The notes: a model not told the origin generated them from the letters alone. Shown: positions 29,760 through 40,888, counted from the first letter of the stretch. The stretch is DNA of 64,000 nt from Pandoraea oxalativorans (GCF_000972785.3 NZ_CP011253.3:558001-622000), one strand, 5' to 3'. Numbers and translations are program-made.

Positions 29760-30629
29760 TTACGCGAAGGCGAACATTGGATGTTCGGCCAGGCTAGTGG
29801 TCACTTGACCCATCCAGCGCTCCGGCAATCGCTTGCATGCTGCTTCCGCATCCGCTTTCGTGTCGAATACACCAAACACGCTAGCACCGGATCCCGTCAT
29901 GCGTGCAGTGGTGAAGGTTCTGAACCAGTCAATCACAGCAGCGACTTCCGCGTATTCTCGAGTGACAACCGCCTGCATGTCGTTACGGAAGATTTCATCC
30001 GTTTCGAACACGTTTTTGTTGGCGTGCTCAAGAAAGAACGCCATTGTGACGATCTTCGTATCCCTTGTCAACAGGGGATCCGTAAATATTTTGTTGGTCG
30101 CGACGTGCACGCGCGGGTTCACCACAAGGAAGTGGCGCTGCGGCAGATCCACGGCGTGCAGTTCTTCGCCGAGGCCTTCTGCGAAGGCATTGCGGCCGAA
30201 AACGAAAAACGGCACGTCTGCACCGAGTTTCAGGGCCAGTGCCTGGAGGGTTTCGCGCGGCAGATCGAGCTGCCACATGCGGTTGAGCGCGAGCAGCGTG
30301 GTCGCCGCGTCCGAGCTGCCGCCACCAATGCCGCCACCGGCCGGAAGACGCTTCTCGATGCCGATATCCACGCCAAAACGCACGCCGCAGCGTTCTTGCA
30401 GCAGGCGCGCGGCGCGCACCGTCAGATCGGTCTCCGGCGGCACGCCGGGCAGCGGATTCGTATGAACGATCTGGCCGTCGTCGCGGCGCTCGAAATGCAG
30501 CGTGTCGGCCCAGTCGATCAGTTGAAAGACGGTTTGCAGTTCGTGATACCCGTTAGGCCGTCGTCCGACGATGTGCAGGAACAGGTTCAGCTTGGCCGGG
30601 GCCGGGCAGTCACGCAGGATTTCGTACAT
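29760..30629 (-). CDS. ispE: 4-diphosphocytidyl-2-C-methyl-D-erythritol kinase
   Basis: IspE phosphorylates CDP-methylerythritol in the MEP isoprenoid pathway. The 289-residue GHMP kinase shows [28 protein letters not shown], the ATP-binding [25 protein letters not shown] and the C-terminal [13 protein letters not shown]. It is transcribed in the same direction as lolB upstream and tRNA-Gln downstream, the common lolB-ispE-tRNA-prs arrangement. Confidence 0.97.
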   Translation of the reverse strand: MYEILRDCPAPAKLNLFLHIVGRRPNGYHELQTVFQLIDWADTLHFERRDDGQIVHTNPLPGVPPETDLTVRAARLLQERCGVRFGVDIGIEKRLPAGGGIGGGSSDAATTLLALNRMWQLDLPRETLQALALKLGADVPFFVFGRNAFAEGLGEELHAVDLPQRHFLVVNPRVHVATNKIFTDPLLTRDTKIVTMAFFLEHANKNVFETDEIFRNDMQAVVTREYAEVAAVIDWFRTFTTARMTGSGASVFGVFDTKADAEAACKRLPERWMGQVTTSLAEHPMFAFA

Positions 30630-30681
30630 GGCGAGGCAAAAACGGAAGACTATGAATGGGAGGGGGGTACAGGGCGCGGGC

Positions 30682-31353
30682 TTATTCGTCGATCACCAGT
30701 CGCACGGCGAGCGGAGAGCCGCCGAGATCGCGCGACAGATCGACACGTTTGACGCGCAACGGTGTGCCGTCGAAATACGCCTGATAGTCGATGGACCAGC
30801 CGTCCTGCTTCAGATGAGTGGGCCGCTGCGTCTGCGGATCGCGTTCGATGCTCGCCTGCGACCCCGGCGCACTCTGCATGCGCAGCCAGTAACGCAGACC
30901 GCCCACCGGCAACGCGAAGCCGAGCGCATCGTGCATCACGTCTTCGAGACGAGGTCCGGTGAGCGGTGCCTTGCCCGGCAGTTCCAGCGAGGCACTTCGC
31001 GGATTCTCGCGCACGATTGCCTGCGTCTGACCCAGCGGGTCGAGCAGTTGGACGGTGGCGTTCTCGCCGTTCTGCTGCCAGTCGAAATTGCCGTACGTGT
31101 TACGTGCTTCGCCGTTCTGCTCGTAGCGCACCGAGAAGCGGCCGCGATAGTGTTCGACGGTTGTACCGGCGGTCGGCTCGACGGGTGTCGGCGGCGCGAG
31201 GCTGGCACATCCCGTTGCGATGACGCTCGCCGTGCAGGCCACCACGAGAGCGGCTGCACGAACGAATTTCGAAACGTCGGCGCGTTGCGTCGACCGTCGC
31301 GCCGCAAATTGAGACTTCTCGACCATACGTGCTAACGTCATTCCGGTCATCAA
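30682..31353 (-). CDS. lolB: Outer-membrane lipoprotein LolB
   Basis: LolB receives lipoproteins from LolA and inserts them into the outer membrane. The 223-residue precursor has a lipobox ATGCAS with Cys49, preceded by a hydrophobic stretch. The first 30 residues before it are long for a signal, so the real start may be an internal codon such as Met10. The mature part shows [47 protein letters not shown], the LolB beta-strand pattern. Its first bases overlap the TPR gene stop (ATGA). Confidence 0.93.
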   Translation of the reverse strand: MMTGMTLARMVEKSQFAARRSTQRADVSKFVRAAALVVACTASVIATGCASLAPPTPVEPTAGTTVEHYRGRFSVRYEQNGEARNTYGNFDWQQNGENATVQLLDPLGQTQAIVRENPRSASLELPGKAPLTGPRLEDVMHDALGFALPVGGLRYWLRMQSAPGSQASIERDPQTQRPTHLKQDGWSIDYQAYFDGTPLRVKRVDLSRDLGGSPLAVRLVIDE

Positions 31354-33284
31354 GGCGCGACGTTGTAACGCTTCATCGTCGAGCGCAGGGTGTCGTCGTC
31401 ACCATCGAGCTTGAGCGCCTCGCGCCAGGTCTTGCGCGCCTCGTCTTGCTGCCCCGACTCCCACAACACCTCGCCCAGATGCGCGCCGATTTCCGCCTGC
31501 GCCTGAATGCCGTATGCACGACGCAGCAGTTCGAGTGCTTGCGACTTGTCGCCGAGGCGGTACTTCACCCAGCCGAGGCTGTCCATGATGTACGGATCTT
31601 CCGGCGAGAGCGACGACGCCTTTTGCAGCAGTTTGAGTGCTTCCGGCAGTCGTGTATTGCGCTCGGTGAGCGAGTAGCCCAGCGCGTTGTACGCCTGCGC
31701 GTTATCCGGCTGCGAAGCCATCACGCGGCGCATCGCCTTTTCCATCACGTCGTAGTGCTTGTTCAGTTCGGCCACCATGCCGTACTGATAGAGCAGGTCG
31801 GCATCGTCCGGATGGTTTTTGACTTCGACGGCGAGCAACTTCTCCGCATCGTCGTAACGCTTGGATTTGACCAGCAGATCCGATTCGGCACGCTTGAGCG
31901 CAAGTTGCTCACGCGGCTCGCTCGACTTGATGCCGTGCAACAGCGCGCGGCCTTCGTCGAGCTTGCCCTGGTCCGCCAGCAACTGCGCACGGCCGATTTG
32001 TGCGGGCAGATAGGCGTTGCTGTCTTCGCGAATCTTCGAGAGCCACATGTCGGCGGCAGGGTAATCCTTGCGGTCCTGCGCGATCTGCGCGAGGTAGACG
32101 TAAGCCTGCGCGCCGTCGGTGTTCTGCTGCTCGGCTTCCGTCGCGTACTTCTGCAAATACTGTTCGGCCTGTTCCGGATGATTGGCGTGCAGGTTCAGCA
32201 GTGCGAGCGCCATCAGCGTCGACAACTCATGCGGGTAACGCTTTTCCAGCGTTTCGAATTGCTTTTGCGCGGCGTCGAGTTGATTGTCGGCAAGCAGCAG
32301 CTTGGCGTAGGCGAAGCGGGCTTCCTTGGCGTTGGGATTGCGGTCGAGGAACGACTTCAGGCTGGCGATTGCACCGGTGCGCTCCGCCGGGCCCATCTGA
32401 CCGTAGAGCAGGGCGGCGGCTTCGTAATCGGGCTTGAGTTTGAGTGCAGTTTCGAGCGACGTGCGCGCGCCGGCAGTGTCGCCTGCGTCGAGCTGCGAAC
32501 GGGCGAGGGCGAGCTGCGCTTCCGGACGCTGCATGTCGCTCGCCAGCATGCGCTTGAGCGAATCGATGCCGGTGGCGCGCTCCGGACTGCGGGCGATCAT
32601 CTGCTGCAATTCGAGAATGGCCTGACCACGACGCGCTTCAGGCACCTTGTTCAGTTCGTCGACCAGCAGCGGTTCGGCCTCGGCCAGATGGCCGGTGCCG
32701 ACCTCGAGGCTGGCCAGCAGTTGGGTGGCCGGACGCCACGACGGGTCGAGCTGATGCCACAGCTTGGCGGCAATCAGGGCGTCGCCGAGTTGGCGTGCGC
32801 CGAGTGCAATCTCAACCGCGCGGCGCGCCATGCGCGGATCCTTCGTGCGGTTGGCCAGGGCCACGTAGGTATTGAAGGCGGGGGCCAGATTGCCTTGTTG
32901 CAGGCTCAATTCGGCGGCCATCACTTCGAAGACGATCTCGCTGCTGAGCGCAACGTTCGGCAGTTTCTCGCGCGGGACGTTCGCGTTCGGTGCGACGTCT
33001 TCGCTGTCGACGTCAGCGTCGGCACGGCTCGCGGCACCCGGTGCGCTGGCCTTGGCAGGCGCGGCAGGTGCCTTGGGCGCGGTCTGCGCCGCCGGTCCGG
33101 ATTGGGCGAAAGCGTTCGAAGATGGCAGGAATGCCATGATTGCGCTGGCGCAGGTCACGCCAAGCGCCGTGGCTCCGGCCCAGGCCCCGCGAGCCAGGGC
33201 GCCGCGCAGGCGCAAAACCACGGGTGCCACGGTTTCCGCGGTACGGTCGGCGGCGGGAATGGACTGGAATCGGGTGTTCGGCAT
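31350..33284 (-). CDS. Tetratricopeptide-repeat exported protein
   Basis: A 644-residue protein with an N-terminal hydrophobic segment around residues 37-60 ending in NAFAQ, an Ala/Pro-rich linker and then many TPR-like helical pairs across residues 100-640, for example DSLGWVKYRLGDKSQALELLRRAYGIQAQAEIGAHLGEVLWESGQ. TPR arrays bind protein partners; the partner is unknown. It precedes lolB with a 4-base overlap, so it may act in outer-membrane or lipoprotein biogenesis (inference from position). Confidence 0.88.
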   Translation of the reverse strand: MPNTRFQSIPAADRTAETVAPVVLRLRGALARGAWAGATALGVTCASAIMAFLPSSNAFAQSGPAAQTAPKAPAAPAKASAPGAASRADADVDSEDVAPNANVPREKLPNVALSSEIVFEVMAAELSLQQGNLAPAFNTYVALANRTKDPRMARRAVEIALGARQLGDALIAAKLWHQLDPSWRPATQLLASLEVGTGHLAEAEPLLVDELNKVPEARRGQAILELQQMIARSPERATGIDSLKRMLASDMQRPEAQLALARSQLDAGDTAGARTSLETALKLKPDYEAAALLYGQMGPAERTGAIASLKSFLDRNPNAKEARFAYAKLLLADNQLDAAQKQFETLEKRYPHELSTLMALALLNLHANHPEQAEQYLQKYATEAEQQNTDGAQAYVYLAQIAQDRKDYPAADMWLSKIREDSNAYLPAQIGRAQLLADQGKLDEGRALLHGIKSSEPREQLALKRAESDLLVKSKRYDDAEKLLAVEVKNHPDDADLLYQYGMVAELNKHYDVMEKAMRRVMASQPDNAQAYNALGYSLTERNTRLPEALKLLQKASSLSPEDPYIMDSLGWVKYRLGDKSQALELLRRAYGIQAQAEIGAHLGEVLWESGQQDEARKTWREALKLDGDDDTLRSTMKRYNVAP

Positions 33285-33309
33285 AGGGATCCACGGCAGG
33301 TTTCGAGCG

Positions 33310-33331
33310 ATTGTAGCGCGCCCGATACAAT
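33310..33331. promoter_or_regulatory. Back-to-back -10 candidates, TPR gene / mutM
   Basis: TACAAT occurs on the plus strand at 33326-33331 (towards mutM, start 33364) and on the minus strand at 33310-33315 (towards the TPR gene, start 33284). Neither has a strong -35. The tight arrangement suggests overlapping divergent promoters. Confidence 0.4.
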
Positions 33332-33363
33332 AGAGTCTAAATCCTCAGCAAACGTTCGCAGGC

Positions 33364-34194
33364 ATGCCTGAACTCCCAGAAGTCGAAGTCACCCGCCGCG
33401 GTATCGCGCCGCACGTAGCCGGCACGCGTGTCGCGCGCATCGACGTGCGCAACGGGTCGTTGCGCTGGCCGGTGCCCGCCGGACTCGACGCCCTGCTGCG
33501 CGGCGAAACGCTCATCGGTGTTACCCGTCGCGGCAAGTACCTCCTGCTCGAATACGCGCCCGGCTGGTTGCTCGTGCATCTGGGTATGACCGGGACGTTG
33601 CGCGTCGTGCCGGAACCGCAGTCGCTGCCGAGCGCGGGCGTTCACGACCATATCGATCTCGTCTTCGAACGATGCGCGCTGCGCTATCGCGACCCGCGCC
33701 GCTTCGGGGCCGTCCTCTTCCATCCGCGTGCGTCGGGCGATGTGCTGCTGCATCCGCTGCTCGCCAGTCTTGGCGTCGAGCCGCTGACCGACGATTTCGA
33801 CGGCGCATGGCTTTACGCAGGCACGCGCGGACGCACCGTCTCCATCAAACAGGCGCTGCTCGCGGGCAGCATCGTCGTGGGGGTGGGCAACATCTACGCC
33901 TCGGAGAGCCTGTTCCGTGCAGGCATTCATCCGCGCATGGCAGCGGGCAAGCTGTCGCGCCCGCGTGCCGAGAAGCTTGCGCAAGCCGTCAAGACGGTGC
34001 TCGCAGCGGCCATCGAAAAAGGCGGCAGTACGTTGCGAGACTTCGTCGGCAGCGACGGACAGAGCGGCTATTTCCAGCAGGAGTATTTCGCCTACGACCG
34101 TGCGGGCCAGCCGTGTCGCGTGTGCGGCACGACGATCCGGCAGATCGTGCAGGGACAGCGCTCCACGTTCTTCTGCCCGAAATGTCAGAAATAA
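33364..34194 (+). CDS. mutM: Formamidopyrimidine-DNA glycosylase
   Basis: MutM (Fpg) removes 8-oxoguanine from DNA and nicks the abasic site. The 276-residue protein starts [14 protein letters not shown] with the catalytic Pro2 and Glu3, shows RKLxL-like [10 protein letters not shown], the helix-two-turn-helix [18 protein letters not shown] and the C-terminal zinc finger CRVC...FCPKC. The following gene, mutY, acts in the same oxidised-guanine repair pathway. Confidence 0.97.
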   Translation: MPELPEVEVTRRGIAPHVAGTRVARIDVRNGSLRWPVPAGLDALLRGETLIGVTRRGKYLLLEYAPGWLLVHLGMTGTLRVVPEPQSLPSAGVHDHIDLVFERCALRYRDPRRFGAVLFHPRASGDVLLHPLLASLGVEPLTDDFDGAWLYAGTRGRTVSIKQALLAGSIVVGVGNIYASESLFRAGIHPRMAAGKLSRPRAEKLAQAVKTVLAAAIEKGGSTLRDFVGSDGQSGYFQQEYFAYDRAGQPCRVCGTTIRQIVQGQRSTFFCPKCQK

Positions 34195-34326
34195 CGGTGA
34201 GAAAGCACGCAGGCGTTCCACACAGATTCAGTCGATGTCGGATTGAGATGGGTCGGACATTGGTTTGACGAAGGGTGTCCTCATCTACGGTCGAACGCAG
34301 TACATAAAGCTTCCCCCGAATACGCT

Positions 34327-35484
34327 ATGAAAAACGCTCCCAACGACACCACCACAAGCACGCTCGCGGACACTTTCGCACAGCGTCTGATCGCCTGGCA
34401 GGCCGAGCACGGCCGTCACGATCTGCCGTGGCAAAACACGCGCGATGCTTACCGCATCTGGCTGTCCGAGATCATGCTTCAGCAGACGCAGGTCGCTACG
34501 GTGATTCCGTATTACGGCCGCTTTCTCGAACGCTTCCCCGACGTCGCCGCGCTGGCCAGCGCCCCGCAAGACGATGTGATGGCGCTGTGGAGCGGTCTTG
34601 GCTATTACTCGCGCGCGCGCAATTTGCATCGCTGCGCACAGGTCGTCGTCGAGACTCATGGCGGACGTTTCCCGTCAGATCCCGAAACGCTCGCCACGCT
34701 GCCGGGCATCGGCCGATCGACTGCGGCGGCGATCGCCGCATTCGCGTACGACGCACACGCCGCCATCCTCGACGGCAATGTCAAACGGGTGCTCGCGCGC
34801 GTGTTCGGTATCGAAGGCTTCCCGGGCACGCCGAAGATCGAGCGAGAGATGTGGACGCTGGCGGAATCGCTGTTGCCGCAAAGCGACTTGCCAGCCTACA
34901 CGCAGGGGATGATGGACCTCGGCGCCACGCTGTGCGCCCGCGGCAAGCCACGCTGCGGCGAGTGCCCCTTCGACAGCGATTGCGTCGCGCATGCGACGGG
35001 ACGCGAGCGGACATTGCCGACTTCGAAGCCGAAAAAGGCGCAGCCGGAGCGTTACGTCGACGTGCTGATCATTCGTGCAGGCGAGCGCGTGTTGTTCGAG
35101 CGACGTCCCGACAGCGGTATCTGGGGCGGTCTGTGGAGTCTGCCGGAACTCACGCCGCCGACCGACAAACGCGACGCGGACGACCCCTTACTGCGCGAGC
35201 GTCTGGTGAGGCATGCGGCGGCACTGGGCGCGAAGGTCGGTGCGGTGCAGTCGCTCGTGCCGTTGCATGGCCTCACGCACGTCTTCACGCACTTCAAATT
35301 GCATTTGCGACCGTGGATGGTGACGCTGTCCGCGTCGTCGGCAACATCGATCAACGATGCCAACCGTGCGTGGCTGGACGGGGAGGGAGTGGTGGCCGCC
35401 GGGTTGCCGTCACCGATTCGCAAGATCGCCGACGCGCTGTCGCTGCGCGGTATGAAAGACGCTCAGTTGTCGCTGCCGGCCTGA
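34327..35484 (+). CDS. mutY: A/G-specific adenine glycosylase
   Basis: MutY removes adenine mispaired with 8-oxoguanine. The 385-residue protein has the DLPWQNTRDAYRIWLSEIMLQQTQVATVIPYYGRFLERFP block, the helix-hairpin-helix LPGIGRSTAAAIAAFAYDAHAAILDGNVKRV with catalytic Asp, the 4Fe-4S cluster motif C-x6-C-x2-C-x5-C (CARGKPRCGECPFDSDC) and a MutT-like C-domain (RPDSGIWGGLWSLPE). The ATG at 34327 gives MKNAPND; the upstream frame is not supported. Confidence 0.97.
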   Translation: MKNAPNDTTTSTLADTFAQRLIAWQAEHGRHDLPWQNTRDAYRIWLSEIMLQQTQVATVIPYYGRFLERFPDVAALASAPQDDVMALWSGLGYYSRARNLHRCAQVVVETHGGRFPSDPETLATLPGIGRSTAAAIAAFAYDAHAAILDGNVKRVLARVFGIEGFPGTPKIEREMWTLAESLLPQSDLPAYTQGMMDLGATLCARGKPRCGECPFDSDCVAHATGRERTLPTSKPKKAQPERYVDVLIIRAGERVLFERRPDSGIWGGLWSLPELTPPTDKRDADDPLLRERLVRHAAALGAKVGAVQSLVPLHGLTHVFTHFKLHLRPWMVTLSASSATSINDANRAWLDGEGVVAAGLPSPIRKIADALSLRGMKDAQLSLPA

Positions 35485-35500
35485 GCGAGTCGGCGACCCC

Positions 35501-36373
35501 TCACTTCGTATCGATGGGGGCAAGTTCGCGGTGACGCACGAGTACGCTCGCTTCGTCGCGAAAGCGCGCGCCGAGCGTCTCGGAGATGAACACGGAGCGA
35601 TGCTGCCCGCCCGTACATCCGATGGCGACCGTCAGATAGCTGCGGTTGTCGCGCATGAAGCTCGGCAACCACTTTTGCAGATAGGCGCCGATGTCGTTGA
35701 TCATCTCGTCCACTTCGGGAATGGCCGACAAGAAATCGATCACGGGCTGATCGCGTCCGGTCAGCGGGCGCAATTGCAGGTCGTAATACGGATTGGGCAG
35801 CGAGCGGACATCGAAGACGAGGTCGGCGTCGAGCGGCACACCATGTTTGAATCCGAACGATTCGAACATCAGCGTAAGGCCGGTCTGATCGTGCTGCACG
35901 AATTCGCGAATCCAGCGGCGCAGCGCACTCGCGCGCAGATTGCTGGTGTCGATCTGGTGACCCAGTTCGGTGACGCTGCTGAGCATCTCACGCTCTTTCT
36001 CGATAGCTTCGACGAGTGAGCCGGTGGCCGAGAGCGTGTCGTCACCCGTCGACGAAAGCGGGTGACGGCGGCGCGTCTCCGAGAAGCGTTGCACCAGCGT
36101 TTGTGTGGTCGCATTGAGGAACAGCACGCGGACGTCATGGCCGAAACGGCGCAGACCGCCGATGATCGGCGGCAGTTCGGCGAGCGAACTGCCGCTGCGC
36201 GCGTCGATGGCGACCGCGAGGCGTGTGTAGTGCTGTGTGCCGAGGTAGACGGCGAGTTCAGGCAAAAAGCGCGACGGCAGATTGTCGACGCAGTAGTAAC
36301 CCGCATCCTCGAGGACGTTCAGGGCGAGCGATTTGCCCGAACCGGAGACGCCGGTAATCAGTACGATCTTCAT
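35501..36373 (-). CDS. rapZ: RNase adapter / nucleotide-binding protein RapZ
   Basis: RapZ is a P-loop protein; in E. coli it binds small RNAs and controls glucosamine-6-phosphate synthesis. The 290-residue protein has [33 protein letters not shown] (Walker A) and the C-terminal [20 protein letters not shown]. It belongs to the rpoN-hpf-ptsN-hprK-rapZ neighbourhood of nitrogen-PTS genes. The start at 36373 is the conserved Met; six upstream in-frame residues are excluded. Confidence 0.95.
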   Translation of the reverse strand: MKIVLITGVSGSGKSLALNVLEDAGYYCVDNLPSRFLPELAVYLGTQHYTRLAVAIDARSGSSLAELPPIIGGLRRFGHDVRVLFLNATTQTLVQRFSETRRRHPLSSTGDDTLSATGSLVEAIEKEREMLSSVTELGHQIDTSNLRASALRRWIREFVQHDQTGLTLMFESFGFKHGVPLDADLVFDVRSLPNPYYDLQLRPLTGRDQPVIDFLSAIPEVDEMINDIGAYLQKWLPSFMRDNRSYLTVAIGCTGGQHRSVFISETLGARFRDEASVLVRHRELAPIDTK

Positions 36374-36485
36374 GACATTTTCCGAATACAACCATCATGG
36401 TAAGCGATTGTGTCGTACGGGTGTCACGTGGACAAAAACGAGGGCGTCCCCGCTGCTTTCGCTGCATTTTCGAGAATCCCGACCC

Positions 36486-36519
36486 AAAAGCGAAAACGGC
36501 GCCCGCGTGGGGCGCCGTC
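36486..36519 (-). terminator. Terminator after the PsiF-repeat gene
   Basis: On the minus strand ACGGCGCC and GGGCGCCGT form a GC-rich stem followed by TTTTCGCTTTT, about 35 bases after the stop of the psiF-like gene. Confidence 0.72.
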
Positions 36520-36552
36520 AGGCTCGTCAGGCGTCAGCGCCCGGCGTCAAAC

Positions 36553-36885
36553 TTAAGCTGCCGGAGCGTTCGACAGGCACTGCTTCATGAATGCCTTGCG
36601 ATCGTCGCCCTTCTTGCCGCTGGCTTGCGTGTTACAGGTCTTCATCTTTTCCTGCTGCGTTTGCTTGGCGGCAGGTGCGGCACCGCCAGCGGACAGGCAC
36701 TGCTTCATGAAGGCCTTGCGGTCGTCACCCGTTTTGCCGGTCGCTTGCGAGTTGCAAGCCTTCATCTTGTCTTGTTGGGCGTTGGTCGCCTTGGGGGCGG
36801 ATGCCGGGGCGGCGGCGGTTTGAGCGAACACGGGCGATGCGAGCAGCGGGGATACCAGAAGCAGTGCAGCGAGTGCTTTTTTCAT
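36553..36885 (-). CDS. PsiF repeat-containing exported protein
   Basis: A 110-residue protein with a clear Sec signal (KKALAALLLVSPLLASPVFAQ) and two copies of the PsiF repeat: QDKMKACNSQATGKTGDDRKAFMKQCLSAG and QEKMKTCNTQASGKKGDDRKAFMKQCLSNA. Each repeat has two conserved cysteines. E. coli psiF is a phosphate-starvation-inducible gene of unknown function; no Pho box is seen here. Confidence 0.92.
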   Translation of the reverse strand: MKKALAALLLVSPLLASPVFAQTAAAPASAPKATNAQQDKMKACNSQATGKTGDDRKAFMKQCLSAGGAAPAAKQTQQEKMKTCNTQASGKKGDDRKAFMKQCLSNAPAA

Positions 36886-37058
36886 GATCGTCTCTCCAAA
36901 AGGTCGTGACGCACGGGCACGGGGATGAACCGCGTTGCGATTACAACATGTTAGAAAACGCGCCGCAATCGCGCGGCGTTGACAGAAAAACGCAAAAGTA
37001 GCGGTATACCCGGAAGGTTTCGGCTGTTTCGGGCAGTCGATTCACCGACTGCGCACGC

Positions 37059-38024
37059 TCAGAGCAATTTGCCCTGCATGCCGTCCGGGTCCTGCATGGC
37101 CTGGCGCTGACGCTCCATGAAGTCCTTGAGCGTATCGATCCCGCGCAGTTGCAGAATCGTGTTGCGCACGGCCGCCTCGACCAGCACGGCGAGGTTTCGC
37201 CCGGCGGCCACTTGCAGAATCACCTTGTTGATCGGCAGGCCCAGCACGTCGACCGTCTGCGCTTCGAGCGGCAGACGCTGGAATTCGCCATCGGGACGGC
37301 GCACCAGTTGCACGATCAGCTTGAGCTTCATTTTCCGGCGCACAGCCGTCTCACCGAAGATGGTCTTGATGTCGAGCAGACCGAGACCGCGCACTTCCAG
37401 CAGGTTTTGCAGCAGCGGCGGGCAGCGGCCTTCGACGAAATCCGGCCCGAGACGCACGAAATCGACTGCGTCGTCGGCCACCAGGCCGTGTCCACGGCTG
37501 ATCAGTTCCAGACCGAGTTCGCTCTTGCCGAGGCCGGAGTCGCCGGTGAGCAGCACGCCCATGCCCAGAATGTCGATGAAAACGCCGTGCATCGTGCAGC
37601 GCGGCGCGAAAACGCGAGAAATGTACAGACGCAGGCTGTCGATGACGGAGGCCGTCGACAGCGGCGTGGTGAACAGCGGGGTGGAAGAGCGTGTACAGCG
37701 CAGCACCAGATCGGGCGGCGCTTCGAGGCCATCTGCCACCACGAGGAACGGCGGTTCCAGCGCGATGACTTCGCCCATGTGACGCTTGCGGTTCTCGTCC
37801 GTGAGACGCTGGTAGTAGCGTAGCTCGGCTTCGCCGAGCACCTGAATCCGGTTCGGGTGGATGAGGTTCAGGTGGCCCACGAGGTCCGCGCTTGAGGTGG
37901 CGGTCGCCACGCTCTCCGGCGTGAAGCCGCGCTCCCAACCTTCATGGCCTGTGAGCCACGACAGACGCAACGTCGCGGCGTTGTCGTCGAAAATGCTTTG
38001 CGCGTTGATGCCGGTCAGTTCCAC
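37059..38024 (-). CDS. hprK: HPr kinase/phosphorylase
   Basis: HprK phosphorylates and dephosphorylates a serine of HPr. The 321-residue protein has the N-terminal domain with [13 protein letters not shown], then [43 protein letters not shown] with the P-loop and catalytic His, and the C-terminal [26 protein letters not shown] signature. It lies between rapZ and ptsN. In betaproteobacteria it is thought to control PTS-Ntr rather than sugar uptake (family knowledge). Confidence 0.96.
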   Translation of the reverse strand: MELTGINAQSIFDDNAATLRLSWLTGHEGWERGFTPESVATATSSADLVGHLNLIHPNRIQVLGEAELRYYQRLTDENRKRHMGEVIALEPPFLVVADGLEAPPDLVLRCTRSSTPLFTTPLSTASVIDSLRLYISRVFAPRCTMHGVFIDILGMGVLLTGDSGLGKSELGLELISRGHGLVADDAVDFVRLGPDFVEGRCPPLLQNLLEVRGLGLLDIKTIFGETAVRRKMKLKLIVQLVRRPDGEFQRLPLEAQTVDVLGLPINKVILQVAAGRNLAVLVEAAVRNTILQLRGIDTLKDFMERQRQAMQDPDGMQGKLL

Positions 38025-38114
38025 CGCGTCGCCTCGTTCGGTTGGGTGTGGGAGCTACGGAATTCGTGTGTGTTCGCGGCGATTCGTACCGGTGCGCTGA
38101 CGACGCGGGACGAC

Positions 38115-38570
38115 TCAGGGCTTCCAGTTCGTCAGCGCGGCGTGGACATCGTTGGCGCTGGGCGCGTTGATCAGGATACTGCGCATCTCGGGGTCCGAGA
38201 GCAACTGCGCAATTTCGGACAGGATCTCGAGGTGCTGCTGCGTCGCTTGCTCGGGCACGAGCAACACGAACAGGAGGGAGACGGGCTGACCGTCGGGCGC
38301 TTCGAACGGAATGGCCTCTTCCAGGCGGATGAACGCGGCGGCCGGAAACTTCAGGCCTTTGATGCGTCCATGCGGAATCGCGACACCTTCGCCAAGACCC
38401 GTCGAGCCGAGACGCTCACGGGCGAACAGATTGTCGGTTACCACAGCGCGAGAAAGCCCGGCATTGTTCTCGAAGAGGAGGCCGACCTGTTCGAACAGGC
38501 GCTTCTTGCTGGTAACGGACAGTCCAAGCAGGATGTTGGACTCGAGTATGAGTTTGGCTAAACGGTTCAT
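38115..38570 (-). CDS. ptsN: Nitrogen-PTS EIIA protein
   Basis: PtsN is the terminal phosphoacceptor of the nitrogen-related PTS and regulates potassium and nitrogen functions. The 151-residue protein begins MNRLAKLILESNILLGLSVTSKKRLFEQVGLLFEN and carries the active-site histidine in LGEGVAIPHGRIKGLKFPAAAFIRL. The ATG at 38570 matches the family start; the frame open to 38696 is leader. Confidence 0.95.
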   Translation of the reverse strand: MNRLAKLILESNILLGLSVTSKKRLFEQVGLLFENNAGLSRAVVTDNLFARERLGSTGLGEGVAIPHGRIKGLKFPAAAFIRLEEAIPFEAPDGQPVSLLFVLLVPEQATQQHLEILSEIAQLLSDPEMRSILINAPSANDVHAALTNWKP

Positions 38571-38680
38571 CTTGTAATGCGGGCGAACGCATGGTCGCCC
38601 TCCAACCCCCGATTGACCTCGCATTATAGACCACTCGCCGCCGCGCTCGCGGCAAGTCACGGAAGTGGGGCGAACCATAC

Positions 38681-38704
38681 AAAAGGGGCCGTTCAACGGC
38701 CCCG
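38681..38704 (-). terminator. Terminator after hpf
   Basis: On the minus strand GGGGCCGTTGAACGGCCCC is a near-perfect hairpin followed by TTTTG. It separates hpf from ptsN and lies about 100 bases after hpf. Confidence 0.75.
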
Positions 38705-38806
38705 CGGTGGGTGATGCCAGACTTACAACAGACGGATATGCGCTAAGGGGGTTCCTTGCGGGTTTTCGTCGGTATCAGCCAATGCGATGACCACGCCTGA
38801 ACGATG

Positions 38807-39163
38807 CTATTGCAGCGGTTCCGCCTCTGGAGGAAGTTCGTGGTGCTTGATGGCTTCGCGACCGTGATCCTGAACCTTATCCTTGTACTGCATTACCTTG
38901 CGGTCGAGCATGTCGATCAGCTTGTCGATGGCGGCATACATATTCTCGTCACACTTCTCGACGAAAATTTCCTTGCCCTTGAGAAACACCGTGACGCTCG
39001 CGATCTGGCGTCCGCTCTTCTCCTTGGTCTTGTCGACAGAGAGGATCACCTCGGCGCCAATGAGCTGGTCGAAATGATTCAACACGCGGTTAAGCTTGTT
39101 GACGACAAATTCGCGCAGCGACGGCGTGAGTTCGAGATGGTGTCCACTGATCTTCAGATTCAT
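38807..39163 (-). CDS. hpf: Ribosome hibernation-promoting factor
   Basis: Hpf binds the 30S subunit and helps form inactive 100S ribosomes in stationary phase. The 118-residue short-form protein shows [45 protein letters not shown] and [29 protein letters not shown]. It lies directly downstream of rpoN, its usual place. Confidence 0.95.
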   Translation of the reverse strand: MNLKISGHHLELTPSLREFVVNKLNRVLNHFDQLIGAEVILSVDKTKEKSGRQIASVTVFLKGKEIFVEKCDENMYAAIDKLIDMLDRKVMQYKDKVQDHGREAIKHHELPPEAEPLQ

Positions 39164-39304
39164 AGCTGCTCTCCTTGCTGAAATGCCGAAGTGCAGGCCG
39201 CGTCAACGTTGACGCTGGCTAGCGAGGGTGCGAGCCATTGACGTGACGCAATGTCGCACTGCGGCGTGATGCCCCAGCGGCCAACATGGCGCACCAGGAC
39301 TGTC

Positions 39305-40795
39305 CTACAAAGATTTGCGCAAGTTCACTGCGGGGATTCGCATGGCCTCGCGGTACTTCGCGACAGTGCGCCGCGCCACCACAAAACCTTGCTCTGCCAG
39401 CAGTTCCGCGATACGGCTATCGGAAAGGGGGCTCTGCGGGTCTTCTGCTCCTATGAGTTGCTTGATGAGTGCGCGGATAGCGGTCGATGACGCAGCGCCT
39501 CCGGCTTCCGTTGCCACGTGCGATCCGAAGAAGTACTTAAGCTCGAAGGTTCCAAATGGAGTGAGCATGTACTTACTCGTTGTCACCCGTGAAATCGTGG
39601 ATTCATGTAAACCCAGCGTATCAGCAATCTCGCGTAAAACCAAGGGCCGCATGCCGATTTCGCCATGCGTGAAGAAGTTCTTTTGACGCTCGACAATGGC
39701 TTGCGCCACCCGCAGGATCGTATCGAAGCGTTGCTGGATGTTCTTGATCAGCCAGCGCGCTTCCTGCAACTGCTGTTGGAGGTTGCCGGTTCCCGGATCG
39801 TTCCGGTTATTTCGGAGAATGCGCGCATACATCTCGTTGATGCGTAGACGCGGCATCACTTCCGGATTCAGCTCCGCCGTCCAGCCGCTCCCCTGCTTGC
39901 GTACCAGCACGTCCGGCACGACGTAGTCGGCCTGGGGCGCGCCGTAAGCCGAGCCCGGGAACGGGTCCAGCGAACGAATCAGCTGATGCGCGGCGCGCAG
40001 GCCGTCTTCGCCGACACCCAGCAGGCGGCGCAAACGCGTGTAATCGCGCGCGGCCAGCAGTTCCAGGTGATCGGTGACGATGCGCAGCGACAGCGTACGC
40101 ACAGCGCTTGCGGGCAGTCGCTGAAGCTGCAGGCGCAGGCACTCGGCCGGGCTGCGGGCGCCCACGCCCGCCGGGTCGAAACTTTGCAGTAGCGCCAGCG
40201 CCGCGTTGATCTCTTCCGTTTCGAGCGCCAGCTCCTCGGGCATTTCGGCCTGAATCTCGTCGAGCAGGCTACCAAGGTAGCCGTCTTCGTCCAGGGATTC
40301 GATCAGGAATTCCACCAGCGCGCGGTCGCGCGGTGAGGCCTTGGTCAGGCGCAGTTGAGCCAGCAGATGTTCACGCAGATTGGGATGGTCGACGTGCAGC
40401 TGCGGACGCGCATTGTCGTCGTCGTCCGATGCGCTGCCGGAGCGGGCGAAGTCGTTCAGGCTCCAGTCGCTGCCGTTATCCGGCGCGTTGTCGTCGAAGC
40501 GGGCCTCGCCATCGAGTTCGCGTGCTTCGTCGTGACCGTTAGCGGCGTCGGGGCCGTTGTCGTTCGAACCGCTGGACGACGAACCTCGCTCGTTGCGTAG
40601 CGACCCGTCTGTGCCCACACGTACCGAACCGGCGAGCCAATCGTCCTCGCGTTCGAGCATCGGGTTCTGGGTGAGGGCGTGCTCGACTTCCTGCTGAAGT
40701 TCGAGCGTCGACAGTTGCAACAACCGGATCGATTGCTGCAACTGCGGCGTGAGGGTCAGGTGCTGCGAGGTGCGGAGTTGAAGAGTCGGTTTCAT
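39305..40795 (-). CDS. rpoN: RNA polymerase sigma-54 factor
   Basis: RpoN directs polymerase to -24/-12 promoters that need AAA+ activators. The 496-residue protein begins with the glutamine/leucine-rich region I ([31 protein letters not shown]), then an acidic region II (about residues 60-130, Asp/Asn-rich) and ends with the RpoN box [10 protein letters not shown] followed by [11 protein letters not shown]. It heads the hpf-ptsN-hprK-rapZ series. Confidence 0.97.
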   Translation of the reverse strand: MKPTLQLRTSQHLTLTPQLQQSIRLLQLSTLELQQEVEHALTQNPMLEREDDWLAGSVRVGTDGSLRNERGSSSSGSNDNGPDAANGHDEARELDGEARFDDNAPDNGSDWSLNDFARSGSASDDDDNARPQLHVDHPNLREHLLAQLRLTKASPRDRALVEFLIESLDEDGYLGSLLDEIQAEMPEELALETEEINAALALLQSFDPAGVGARSPAECLRLQLQRLPASAVRTLSLRIVTDHLELLAARDYTRLRRLLGVGEDGLRAAHQLIRSLDPFPGSAYGAPQADYVVPDVLVRKQGSGWTAELNPEVMPRLRINEMYARILRNNRNDPGTGNLQQQLQEARWLIKNIQQRFDTILRVAQAIVERQKNFFTHGEIGMRPLVLREIADTLGLHESTISRVTTSKYMLTPFGTFELKYFFGSHVATEAGGAASSTAIRALIKQLIGAEDPQSPLSDSRIAELLAEQGFVVARRTVAKYREAMRIPAVNLRKSL

Positions 40796-40888
40796 AGCGG
40801 TCTCGCCTTCATTGTAGAGGCTTTGTCACGCCAACGGAACCGTCCCTGACGCCTATCGGAGGCAGGGTTTACATGCGAAAAATCTGCT

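Noticed and set aside
31329..33371. A 680-codon open frame on the plus strand opposite the TPR gene
   Set aside because: It is an antisense shadow: composition is Arg/Gly/Val/Gln-rich without motifs, and the minus-strand frame has clear TPR repeats and a signal segment.
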